Source: Endomicrobiaceae bacterium
GTDB lineage: Bacteria > Elusimicrobiota > Endomicrobiia > Endomicrobiales > Endomicrobiaceae
Assembly: GCA_028690485.1 (NCBI GenBank)
Contig: JAQVBD010000010.1
Location: forward strand, 1-43,436
Direction: 5' to 3'
Length of the DNA stretch: 43,436 nt
Shown here: positions 25,659 through 33,882 of the stretch, in pieces
How positions within the stretch are numbered: position 1 is the first letter of the stretch
How the letters are laid out: each line of letters begins with the position of its first letter
Notes under the pieces: generated by a model
What the model saw: only the letters and a program-made list of their open reading frames with translations
Told to the model about the DNA's origin: nothing
Database searches by the model: none
Position numbers and translations under genes: made by a program

Positions 25659-26664
25659 ATTTAAAATTATTACAGGCTTCAATCCGACAGATTCCATATC
25701 TGATTTAAAAGGAAATGGAATAAATGAAGTATATTGCGGGTACTATGATAATGAATCTGAAAAAAAATGGCCTGTTTCATTTGGTTGTATAAACCGCAGA
25801 GGGGAAGGGGTCAATTTTTTGGGATGGGATAAATTAGTTTTATTTTCAAAAAAAGCACACAAACAAAATATATCTGTTTATGTTACATTTAACAGTCATT
25901 ATTATATAAAAGAACAATATAAATGGTTAACAAAAGCCCTGAAAAATATTAATAACGAACCTTCTATAACCGGTATTATCACAAATGATATCGGACTATT
26001 ATTATTACTGAAAAAAATCAACTTTAAAAAAAATATTACAATTTCGACATTGGCAACATCATTTAACAGTAATGCCGTAAATTTTTATAAAAATTTTGGA
26101 GCAAATAGAATTGTTCTTGACAGACAATTAACACCTAATGAGATTATTGATATAACATCAAAACATCCGGATATCAATTTTGAAATTTTTGTCCTATCAA
26201 CCGGCGGGTGTCTGTTTATTGATGGTTATTGTTCTTTAATCCACTGTTTTGAACAATTAAAAAACAAGACTTCTTTTGCCGGCATTAATAAAGGGCAAAA
26301 ATATGATATTACAACATCAGGCGCAGGATGTTGCGAAGTTCTCAATTGTTTCAATGCAAAACAATTTGATATCAATAATATTGCCAAAACAAAAAATAGC
26401 CAATTTAATATATCAAAAACATTAGGATTCAGCTGTAATATATGTATGTTATACCAACTTAAAGATATTTCTAATATTTCATTAAAAATTGACAGCAGAG
26501 GCTCTAATGGTTTAGGTGTAACTAACTTTGAAATGTTAAACCAATTATTGTATGCAGTAAATAATTCAAAAAACAATAATGAGTATATTAAAAAAGCAAA
26601 AACAATTTTAAAACAGTGTAAAAATATAAAATGTAATTCCAATATATGTTTGTGTGGTAAATAA
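25648..26664 (+). CDS. UbiU-like U32-family iron-sulfur protein, copy 2
   Basis: A 338-residue paralogue of the UbiU-like protein at 20032. Matching landmarks are EVYCGYYDN with CINRRG, NDIGLL, LDRQLTPNEI and the signature EIFVLSTGGCLFIDGYCSLIHC (C188, C195, C200). C228/C229, C234, C263 and C266 repeat the spacing pattern of copy 1, and a Cys-rich tail (C324, C329, C334, C336) follows. The two copies are clearly divergent, so the duplication is old. It overlaps the radical SAM gene by 11 bases and is followed one base later by its UbiV-like partner. Confidence 0.8.
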   Translation: MKNKFKIITGFNPTDSISDLKGNGINEVYCGYYDNESEKKWPVSFGCINRRGEGVNFLGWDKLVLFSKKAHKQNISVYVTFNSHYYIKEQYKWLTKALKNINNEPSITGIITNDIGLLLLLKKINFKKNITISTLATSFNSNAVNFYKNFGANRIVLDRQLTPNEIIDITSKHPDINFEIFVLSTGGCLFIDGYCSLIHCFEQLKNKTSFAGINKGQKYDITTSGAGCCEVLNCFNAKQFDINNIAKTKNSQFNISKTLGFSCNICMLYQLKDISNISLKIDSRGSNGLGVTNFEMLNQLLYAVNNSKNNNEYIKKAKTILKQCKNIKCNSNICLCGK

Positions 26665-26665
26665 A

Positions 26666-27538
26666 ATGAAATATGCTTTTATAACTAATCAGCTTAATAT
26701 TGCAAAAAAATGCAAGAATATAGATATCCTATATTTTGGTGATGAATTTTGCCAAAATAAAATACCAAATAAACAAACAATACAAACAGCTTATCAATGG
26801 GCATCTAAAAACAATCTTCAATTTGTATTAGTATTACCTTATATAACAAATGAAAAAACAGAATTAGTAAATAAAATACTAGAATATTTAAATAACCAGA
26901 AAATTACTATGGAAGTCGTCTTTAATGATTGGGGAACTTTTACAATGATTGGCAAATACAAATATTTATCCCCTGTTCTTGGCAGGCTGTTAACAAAACA
27001 AAGAAAAGACCCGATAGCAGACACTATACTTACAAATCAACAAAACAAAATGAAAGTTGTTTTAGAGAATAACAAGAAACTGATTCTTGAATCAAAAAAA
27101 GTTCCAACTAATCTTAAAACATACTTTCAAAAAAGTTATATAGATGTTCCTCATGTTATGGACTTTATGCTTTCAAACAATATAAAAAGATATGAACTGG
27201 ATTTATTACCTTGGGGCAATAAGTTGGACATCAACAAAAAAATTAAAAGCAGTATCTATTACCCTTATGTCAATATTTCAACTACAAGATATTGCGGCGC
27301 TATTAATTTGTCATATACAAACAAGTGTAATTTAATATGTCAAACACAAACAATAGAAATAGGTAAAAACAAATTAGATTATCCATATATAATAATGGGT
27401 AATGCTATTTTTTATCAGGCTACAAAAGAAATGTTAAATAAAGAGATAAAAAATAAAAATATAGACAGAATAGTAATTAATGATATCTCAATACTACAAA
27501 GTTTAAAATGTGAAAAGACTATTATTAATAAAGTATAA
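26666..27538 (+). CDS. UbiV-like U32-family iron-sulfur protein, copy 2
   Basis: A 290-residue paralogue of the UbiV-like protein at 19197. I choose ATG 26666 over GTG 26654 because it puts C29, FNDWG (86-90) and GRLLTKQRKDP (106-116) almost exactly where copy 1 has them, and it follows the previous stop by one base. The late cysteines are C210, C221 and C225 (C-x10-C-x3-C), again the UbiV pattern for a [4Fe-4S] cluster. TTRYCG and NAIFYQ near the C-terminus also match copy 1 (TTRNCG, NTVYYQ). Confidence 0.8.
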   Translation: MKYAFITNQLNIAKKCKNIDILYFGDEFCQNKIPNKQTIQTAYQWASKNNLQFVLVLPYITNEKTELVNKILEYLNNQKITMEVVFNDWGTFTMIGKYKYLSPVLGRLLTKQRKDPIADTILTNQQNKMKVVLENNKKLILESKKVPTNLKTYFQKSYIDVPHVMDFMLSNNIKRYELDLLPWGNKLDINKKIKSSIYYPYVNISTTRYCGAINLSYTNKCNLICQTQTIEIGKNKLDYPYIIMGNAIFYQATKEMLNKEIKNKNIDRIVINDISILQSLKCEKTIINKV

Positions 27539-27558
27539 TAAAAATTAAAGAGAACTAT

Positions 27559-29421
27559 ATGAAAATTTTAGGAATATCAGCTTTTTATCATGATTCAGCC
27601 GCTGTTATAACTATTGACGGTAAAATTATTGCTGCAGCACAAGAAGAAAGATTTACCAGAAAAAAGCATGACCCTTCTTTCCCAACTAATACTATAAAAT
27701 TTTGTTTACAGCAATCAGGACTTCAAATTAATGAACTTGATGCTGTAGCTTTTTATGATAAACCTTGGCTTAAATTTGAAAGATTAATGATGACATATTA
27801 TATGTATGCCCCTAAGGGTCTTAAATCTTTTGTAGAAGCAGTCCCTGTTTGGACAAAAGAGAAAATGTTTTTAAAAAAAATTATTGAAGAAGAACTTACA
27901 TCTATTGAAAAATATGACTATGCAAAACTAAATTTGCTTTTCCCGTCTCATCACTTATCTCATGCTGCAAGTGCTTTTTATGCAAGCCCTTTTAATAATT
28001 CTGCCATTTTAACTATAGATGGCGTAGGAGAATGGGCAACAGCATCAATATCTTTAGGTGAAGGCAAAGATATAACATCGCTTAAAGAATTAACTTTCCC
28101 GCATTCATTAGGATTATTTTATTCTGCAATAACATATTATTTAGGTTTTAGAGTAAATTCCGGCGAATACAAAGTCATGGGACTTGCTCCTTACGGAAAT
28201 TCTGATTCCAAACAAGTTGAAGAATACAAACAGAAAATTAAAGAAAATATTATAGATATTAAAGATGATGGTTCCTGCTGGCTCAATCAGGACTATTTTG
28301 ATTATTCAACCGGTATGCAAATGACAAAAAATGATAAATGGGATAAACTTCTTGGTATAGAAAAAAGACAACCTGAACAAGAGTTAAACCAGCAGCATTG
28401 TGATTTTGCATTGGCATGCCAGCAAATTACAGAAGAATCTGTAATCAAAATGGCACAGACTGCACAAACTTTAACAAAATCTGAAAATTTATGTTTAGCC
28501 GGCGGTGTTGCTTTAAACTGTGTAGCAAATACAAAAATTCTCTTATCAAAAATATTTAAAAATATATGGATACAACCTGCTTCCGGAGATGCAGGCGGTG
28601 CTTTAGGTGCAGCTCTTGCCGCTGAATATATTTATTTTGATTCTCAAAGAATTACTGACAATAAAACAGATATTATGCAAGGTTCATATCTTGGACCTAG
28701 TTTTTGTGATTGTGAAATAACTAAGTTAATTAAACAATATAAAGCCTCTGCAGAACATATTCAAGATGAAAATGAATTATTACAAAAAACTGCTCAGGCT
28801 ATCAGTAATGGTAAAGTTATTGGCTGGTTTCAAGGAAAAGCCGAATGGGGACCAAGAGCATTAGGTAACAGATCAATTATTGGCGATCCTCGAAATGAAC
28901 AAATGCAAATGAAAATGAATTTAAAAATTAAACACAGGGAAAGTTTCAGACCATTTGCCCCGTCAATTACAATTGAAGATGTTGAAAAATATTTTGATAT
29001 TGATACTGAATCTCCATATATGTTGTTAACTTCCCAGGTAAAAAAAGATATTTGTTTTGATTTGCCTGGCAATTATAAAGATTTTGCAGTTAAAGAGAAA
29101 TTGTACTTTAAAAGATCTTCAATTCCTGCAGTAACACATATAGATTACTCTGCAAGATTACAAACTGTTTCACAAGATACAAACCCAAGATACTATAAAT
29201 TAATTAAAGAATTTCAAAAAATTACAAATTGCCCGATACTAATAAATACCAGTTTTAATGTCAGAGGCGAACCGATAGTTTCTTCACCTGAAGATGCTTA
29301 TAGATGTTTTATGAATACAGAAATGGATTGTTTAGTGATCGGCAATTTCTTTTTTGAAAAAGACAAACAACCTGATTGGACAGAAAAAACAAACTGGAAA
29401 CAAGAATTTATATTGGACTAA
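27559..29421 (+). CDS. O-carbamoyltransferase, NodU/CmcH/TobZ family
   Basis: A 620-residue enzyme that transfers a carbamoyl group from carbamoyl phosphate, through a carbamoyl-adenylate, to a hydroxyl on a sugar or natural product. The N-terminal Kae1-like domain begins MKILGISAFYHDSAAVITID with EERFTRKKHD; metal-binding histidines fall in HHLSHAASAF (H131, H132, H135) and LTIDGVGEWA follows. CLAGGVALNCVANTK completes that domain. The YrdC-like C-terminal half has GKAEWGPRALGNRSI near residue 426. Full length. The acceptor is unknown; the hydroxyl it uses could be introduced by the U32 pairs, but that is inference. Confidence 0.93.
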   Translation: MKILGISAFYHDSAAVITIDGKIIAAAQEERFTRKKHDPSFPTNTIKFCLQQSGLQINELDAVAFYDKPWLKFERLMMTYYMYAPKGLKSFVEAVPVWTKEKMFLKKIIEEELTSIEKYDYAKLNLLFPSHHLSHAASAFYASPFNNSAILTIDGVGEWATASISLGEGKDITSLKELTFPHSLGLFYSAITYYLGFRVNSGEYKVMGLAPYGNSDSKQVEEYKQKIKENIIDIKDDGSCWLNQDYFDYSTGMQMTKNDKWDKLLGIEKRQPEQELNQQHCDFALACQQITEESVIKMAQTAQTLTKSENLCLAGGVALNCVANTKILLSKIFKNIWIQPASGDAGGALGAALAAEYIYFDSQRITDNKTDIMQGSYLGPSFCDCEITKLIKQYKASAEHIQDENELLQKTAQAISNGKVIGWFQGKAEWGPRALGNRSIIGDPRNEQMQMKMNLKIKHRESFRPFAPSITIEDVEKYFDIDTESPYMLLTSQVKKDICFDLPGNYKDFAVKEKLYFKRSSIPAVTHIDYSARLQTVSQDTNPRYYKLIKEFQKITNCPILINTSFNVRGEPIVSSPEDAYRCFMNTEMDCLVIGNFFFEKDKQPDWTEKTNWKQEFILD

Positions 29422-29436
29422 ACTAAAGGATAAGAT

Positions 29437-29802
29437 ATGAACAAAGAACAAGAACTAAAAGTAATGGTAGTGTTATCTCTGGCTTGTTTAATGATATTTT
29501 TTATATTTCATATTAAATGGTTTTCTATTGTTTGTTTAATACTTTTATTACTTGCGATGTTTGGCGGTAAACCATCATATATAATTGCAAAATCTTGGAT
29601 GTCTTTTGCTCATATTTTAGGCAAAATAAATACTAAAATAATAATCTGTATAGCTTACTATTTATGCTTAACTCCCCTTGCCGTTATATATAGAATGTTT
29701 AACAAAAAAGATTTGAATAATTTTTTTAACAAAAAAGATTTAACATATTTTAAAGATATCAACAAAAAATATACAAAAAAAGATTTACAACAATTATGGT
29801 AA
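29437..29802 (+). CDS. SxtJ-like small membrane protein
   Basis: A 121-residue protein with two hydrophobic regions near the N-terminus (about 8-44) and one at 66-87. SWMSFAHILGKINTKIIICIAYYLCLTPLAVIYRMF strongly resembles, in two adjoining parts, the core of the SxtJ family, small proteins that usually follow NodU/CmcH carbamoyltransferases, including in saxitoxin clusters. Its role is not known; a membrane anchor or helper for the carbamoyltransferase is the usual guess. It lies 15 bases after that gene and overlaps the next by seven bases. The C-terminus contains a nine-residue tandem repeat. Confidence 0.78.
   Translation: MNKEQELKVMVVLSLACLMIFFIFHIKWFSIVCLILLLLAMFGGKPSYIIAKSWMSFAHILGKINTKIIICIAYYLCLTPLAVIYRMFNKKDLNNFFNKKDLTYFKDINKKYTKKDLQQLW
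29698..29741 (+). repeat. In-frame 27-bp-spaced direct repeat inside the SxtJ-like gene
   Basis: TTTAACAAAAAAGATTT occurs at 29698-29714 and again at 29725-29741, 27 bases apart. It encodes two copies of a nine-residue unit, FNKKDLNNF and FNKKDLTYF. A further KKDL follows near the end of the protein. It looks like a small internal duplication. Confidence 0.75.
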
Positions 29803-30878
29803 ATATTAAAAAGAATCTTTTAATTGTTTCACCGACTATCCCTCAATATAATACAAATGCCGGTGATTACCGTGTTTGGATGTTAACCAAAGAATTAAGC
29901 AAATATTTTAATATTTTTTTTATGGCATTAGATTATAAATCTTCAAATGTAAAATATATTGAAAATTTAAATCATAATATCTGCAAAATAGTTAAACCTG
30001 CTGGCTCTAAATCTAATTTTAAAAAAATTATAAGCCAATATGACATTCATATCTGTCTATTTGAAAAATACTGGAGTATGCCTTTTGATATACATCAATT
30101 TGTATCAATATCCCCTTTTTCTATTATAGATATCCATGAATTAGGATTTCTTAAGACAGCAGCACAATCAAAAATCCAAACAATAACTAATGCAACAATA
30201 TATAAAGCAAAAGAATTGTTATTTTATAAAGATGCTCATTTGCTTATTGCTATCACTGAAGAAGAAAAAACAGAACTTAAAAAATATTTCCCTGAAAAAC
30301 AAATAGCAGTTATTCCTACATGTACTGAAGTTAACACATCAAAATTTAAAAATTTCTTACAAAGAAAAGATATTTGTTATTTTGGTTTTTTCAAACATCA
30401 GCCAAATATTGATGCTGCAAGTTATTTTGCTGCAAATATATTCCCAAAATTACAAAAGAAAATACCTGACATCAAATTTCATATTTTAGGCAACGGTTCA
30501 AAAATATTTGAAAACAACTACAATAATGTACTAATAAAAGATAATATAACCAATATAACTAAAGAATTATCAAATTATAAAGTGTTTGTTTGCCCTTTGA
30601 GATATGGCGCCGGATTAAAGAAAAAAATTTTAGATTCAATGGCATCCAAAACACCAATAATATCAACATCTTTCGGCTTTGAAGGCATTAACACTTTGCA
30701 ATCCCAATCATTAAAAATTAATAGTACCCAATTTATAGATGCAATTGTCAATGTCTATACCGATAATAAAATGTGGAACCAATTATCAAAACAAAATTTT
30801 AATATTGTCAAAAAATATTATTCATTACAATCTTTTACAAAATATGTTAAACATTTTGTTAAAACTATAATAATTTAA
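29796..30878 (+). CDS. Family 4 (GT-B) glycosyltransferase
   Basis: A 360-residue GT-B glycosyltransferase. The N-terminal domain starts LLIVSPTIPQYNTNAGDYRV, typical of enzymes that act on lipid-linked or protein acceptors. The donor domain has FFKHQPNIDAASYFAANIF, FHILGNG and VCPLRYGAGLKKKILDSMAS, where a Glu is replaced by Asp in the usual K-x-E region. It overlaps the SxtJ-like gene by seven bases. Sugar donor and acceptor are unknown. Confidence 0.88.
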   Translation: MVNIKKNLLIVSPTIPQYNTNAGDYRVWMLTKELSKYFNIFFMALDYKSSNVKYIENLNHNICKIVKPAGSKSNFKKIISQYDIHICLFEKYWSMPFDIHQFVSISPFSIIDIHELGFLKTAAQSKIQTITNATIYKAKELLFYKDAHLLIAITEEEKTELKKYFPEKQIAVIPTCTEVNTSKFKNFLQRKDICYFGFFKHQPNIDAASYFAANIFPKLQKKIPDIKFHILGNGSKIFENNYNNVLIKDNITNITKELSNYKVFVCPLRYGAGLKKKILDSMASKTPIISTSFGFEGINTLQSQSLKINSTQFIDAIVNVYTDNKMWNQLSKQNFNIVKKYYSLQSFTKYVKHFVKTIII

Positions 30879-30916
30879 ATATTGAAATTTATAATATTTT
30901 ATATTATGATATTAAA

Positions 30917-32098
30917 ATGCGAAAGTATCTTTTGTGTGTTTTATATTTTATAATATCGTGTTTGTTTTTTGTCGGATGCAGCGATGAAGAACTTGATATC
31001 GATCTTACTGACTCCCCTCAAATTGACACTATCATTTTGCAAAGTGGCGATGTTCTTATCAAAACATTTGAAAAAACAAAATTACCTGTTCAAGAAACCA
31101 ATATAATAGTACAAGAACTTAAAAAATTAATTAACATTAGAAAATGTAAACCAAATGATTTTTATGAAATTACCTATTCAACAAATACAAATACTTGGAC
31201 GGATTTTAAATATTTTCCATCAGGAAAATATTTTTATTCTGTTACTAAATCCAGTGACAATGTTATATCTTCACAAAAATTAGAACTACATACAACAAAA
31301 AGTACTTATAAAATTTCCGGTACTTTAGAAAACTCTTTGTGGGAATCAATGACAGCATTAAATGTCAAACCTAATGTTATATTAGCTTATGCTGATATGT
31401 TTGCTTGGCAAATCGATTTTCTAACAGACCCTAGACGAGGTGATACTTTTAAATTAATTTATGAAGTAGAAGTTCTTGATAAAAAAAATACTGTTATTGC
31501 TACAACTATTCTTGCCGGAGAATACATAACAAATACATCTTCTTTTACCGCAATAAAATTTACAAATGATCAAGGTATTGACGGATATTTTGACCAAAAC
31601 GGAAAATCTATTAAAAGTGCTTTTTTAAAGGCTCCTTTGCAATTTAAAAGAATTTCTTCTTTTTTCACAAAAAAAAGATATCATCCTATTTTAAAATATT
31701 ACAGAGCTCATGAAGGAATAGATTTTGCAGCCCCATTGGGAACGCCTGTATCTGCCATTGGAGACGGAATTGTAAAAAAAGCACAATATAGTGGCGGATT
31801 CGGCAATTTAATTATTGTAAAGCATAGTAACGGATATGAAAGTTATTATGGCCATTTATCAAAATATGGCAGAGGAATCAAAAAAGGCGCTAGAGTAAAG
31901 CAAGGACAATTGATTGGATATGTTGGTTCTACCGGACTTTCTACCGGTCCTCATTTGGATTTTAGAATGAAAAAAAATAACAGTTTTATCAATTTTCTAA
32001 AAATAAAAAAGCCTCCTACAACAACTTTATCCGGCCAAAATAGAGAAAAGTTTTTAAGCGAAAAAGATACAATTTTAAAACAATTACAAGAAATTTAA
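30917..32098 (+). CDS. Exported M23-family peptidase, likely lipoprotein, with altered metal site
   Basis: A 393-residue protein with a signal sequence ending in the lipobox-like FFVGC (C21). The LytM domain occupies about residues 245-355: H265 and D269 in HEGIDFAAP, H313 in YYGHLS, and GPHLDF with H346 and D348. Active M23 enzymes have H-x-H at the last site, where the second His binds zinc; here it is Asp. The enzyme may still bind metal or may be a non-catalytic activator like EnvC-type proteins. It ends the long cluster, 38 bases after the GT4 gene and just before the dnaA region. Confidence 0.88.
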   Translation: MRKYLLCVLYFIISCLFFVGCSDEELDIDLTDSPQIDTIILQSGDVLIKTFEKTKLPVQETNIIVQELKKLINIRKCKPNDFYEITYSTNTNTWTDFKYFPSGKYFYSVTKSSDNVISSQKLELHTTKSTYKISGTLENSLWESMTALNVKPNVILAYADMFAWQIDFLTDPRRGDTFKLIYEVEVLDKKNTVIATTILAGEYITNTSSFTAIKFTNDQGIDGYFDQNGKSIKSAFLKAPLQFKRISSFFTKKRYHPILKYYRAHEGIDFAAPLGTPVSAIGDGIVKKAQYSGGFGNLIIVKHSNGYESYYGHLSKYGRGIKKGARVKQGQLIGYVGSTGLSTGPHLDFRMKKNNSFINFLKIKKPPTTTLSGQNREKFLSEKDTILKQLQEI

Positions 32099-32160
32099 AA
32101 TTCAGTATTTTTTTAATTAATTTTATATTAAAATTTACTTGATTTTTATTAAGTTTGTGC

Positions 32161-32189
32161 TTGACTATTATATGTCAATTTTATATACT
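32161..32189 (+). promoter_or_regulatory. dnaA promoter
   Basis: TTGACT (32161-32166), 17 bases, then TATACT (32184-32189): close to the housekeeping consensus. Transcription would start near 32196, about 100 bases upstream of the dnaA ATG, and pass through the DnaA boxes, so autoregulation by DnaA is likely. A second candidate, TTGACG (32193-32198) with TTATTA 17 bases on, is weaker. Confidence 0.7.
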
Positions 32190-32266
32190 TTTTTGACGAC
32201 AATGTTAATAATATTTTATTATTTTATTATTGTTTTGAAATCTAATGATAATTAACTGAATTATAC

Positions 32267-32342
32267 TTATCCACACTTGTGGATAACTTGGGGATAAGAT
32301 GGATAAGACAGCTCTTGATATATGGGAAAAAGTTGTGGATAA
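32267..32342. other. DnaA-box cluster at the dnaA start (candidate oriC element)
   Basis: Perfect boxes lie at 32267-32275 (TTATCCACA, plus), 32278-32286 (TGTGGATAA, minus) and 32334-32342 (TGTGGATAA, inside dnaA). A weaker one, GGGGATAA, overlaps the dnaA ribosome site. The upstream 32100-32260 is very AT-rich. This is either oriC or the DnaA autoregulatory site. Confidence 0.7.
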
Positions 32343-33660
32343 CTTGACTTTATCCATTGGTAACGATTCTGTCAATTTATGGATTAAACCAATTAAACCT
32401 CTTTCTTTAAATGAAAATATATTGACTTTATCTGTTCCTAATATCTTTTTTTCTCAATGGATAGAAAAAAATCAACAATATAATATTGAACAAATATTAT
32501 CTAATTTATGTTTATCAACTGTTAAACTTGAATATAAAGTTCAAAAAGATATTTCTCCTATTATAAAAACTGTTGAAAATACGCCTGTCCACGCTGATCC
32601 TCCTATGCCATCAATTGTGAAAGATCAGATAAATCCTAAATTAGTTTTTGAAAGATTTGTTGTAGGTAATTCTAACAGATTTGCCCATGGATGTGCAGAA
32701 GCAGTAGCAAAAAATCCGGGCAAGCAATTTAATCCTTTATTTATATATGGCGGAGTAGGATTAGGTAAAACACATTTATTGCATGCTATAGGAAACTCTT
32801 TAAAACAACAATTCCCAAATTTCAGAATATTATATGTAACTTGTGAAAAATTTGTATCAGAATTTATTGAAAATATTAAATCCGGTTCATCAGACAAAAT
32901 ATCTACTTTTAAAAATAAGTATAGAAATCTTGATTGTCTATTTATTGATGATATTCAATTTCTTATGGGTAAAGATAGTTCACAGGAAGAATTCTTTAAT
33001 ATTTTTAATACATTAAAAGACAGCGGTAAACAAATAGTTATTGCTTCCGACAGACCTCAAAATAAGTTAGACCAAATAGAAGAAAGACTTATTTCAAGAT
33101 TTAAATGGGGTAACACTGTAGATATTCAACAGCCTGACCTTGAAACAAGAATAGCAATTTTAAGAAAGAAAGCTGAAGAAGAAGGTTTTTCTGTTCCTGA
33201 TGATGTTATTATTTTTATAGCCAAACAAATTAAATCTAACATCAGAGAATTGGAAGGTAATTTATTGAGAATTACATCTTTTATCAAATTTACAAATACA
33301 CCTTTCACTTTGGATGCTGTTAAAACAGTATTAAAAGATGTTGTTGTCCCTGAAGAAGATATTCAGATAACAATAGAAAAAATACAGCAAATCGTTGCAG
33401 AACAACATAATTTAACAATTAAAGATTTGAAAGCTAAAAAAAGAACTGCTCAATTTGCTTTACCTAGACAAATTGCTATGTATTTAGCTCGAACAATGAC
33501 TGATATATCTACTACAGAAATAGGTGATGCTTTCGGTGGCAGAGATCATACAACAGTAATGCATGCTTGTAATAAAATTAAAGAAAAATTAGAGTCCGAT
33601 CCTTATTTTACAGCCCTTGTAAATAAGATAGTAAGATTAATAAAAACTGATGATATTTAA
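32299..33660 (+). CDS. dnaA: Chromosomal replication initiator DnaA
   Basis: A 453-residue AAA+ protein that opens the origin. Domain I covers residues 1-85, a short linker follows, and the ATPase begins near 112 with Walker A GGVGLGKT (151-158) and Walker B FIDDIQFL. The C-terminal DNA-binding domain carries the DnaA signature GGRDHTTVMHACNKI. Length is standard. The ribosome site GGGGATAAG overlaps a DnaA-box variant. Confidence 0.98.
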   Translation: MDKTALDIWEKVVDNLTLSIGNDSVNLWIKPIKPLSLNENILTLSVPNIFFSQWIEKNQQYNIEQILSNLCLSTVKLEYKVQKDISPIIKTVENTPVHADPPMPSIVKDQINPKLVFERFVVGNSNRFAHGCAEAVAKNPGKQFNPLFIYGGVGLGKTHLLHAIGNSLKQQFPNFRILYVTCEKFVSEFIENIKSGSSDKISTFKNKYRNLDCLFIDDIQFLMGKDSSQEEFFNIFNTLKDSGKQIVIASDRPQNKLDQIEERLISRFKWGNTVDIQQPDLETRIAILRKKAEEEGFSVPDDVIIFIAKQIKSNIRELEGNLLRITSFIKFTNTPFTLDAVKTVLKDVVVPEEDIQITIEKIQQIVAEQHNLTIKDLKAKKRTAQFALPRQIAMYLARTMTDISTTEIGDAFGGRDHTTVMHACNKIKEKLESDPYFTALVNKIVRLIKTDDI

Positions 33661-33882
33661 TTGTTAGTAATTTGTTATTTGATTGAAGTTTTTATGTATA
33701 AATAAAAAAATATCTAACAAGTAGAGTAACTTTTTTAGTTATCAACATACTTATTAGAATTAATAGAACTATAAAAACAGTTGATATGTATGACTTTTCT
33801 TGCTTTATTAAAATTACTAAAGTTATACATATGCTTATTATTATTATTATTATGTTTTAAATAAAAAAGGAGGAAGTAATAA
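33661..33882 (+). promoter_or_regulatory. dnaA-dnaN spacer: DnaA-box-like site, TTA microsatellite and strong ribosome site
   Basis: The 222-bp spacer holds a one-mismatch DnaA box TTATCAACA (33739-33747), six perfect TTA repeats (33835-33852) and a strong AGGAGG about ten bases before the dnaN ATG. It is AT-rich and could contain part of the origin. No confident promoter stands out. Confidence 0.5.

Noticed and set aside
33835-33852. Six TTA repeats upstream of dnaN as a phase-variation tract
   Set aside because: Short, in a very AT-rich spacer and not placed within a promoter or coding frame; expected by chance.
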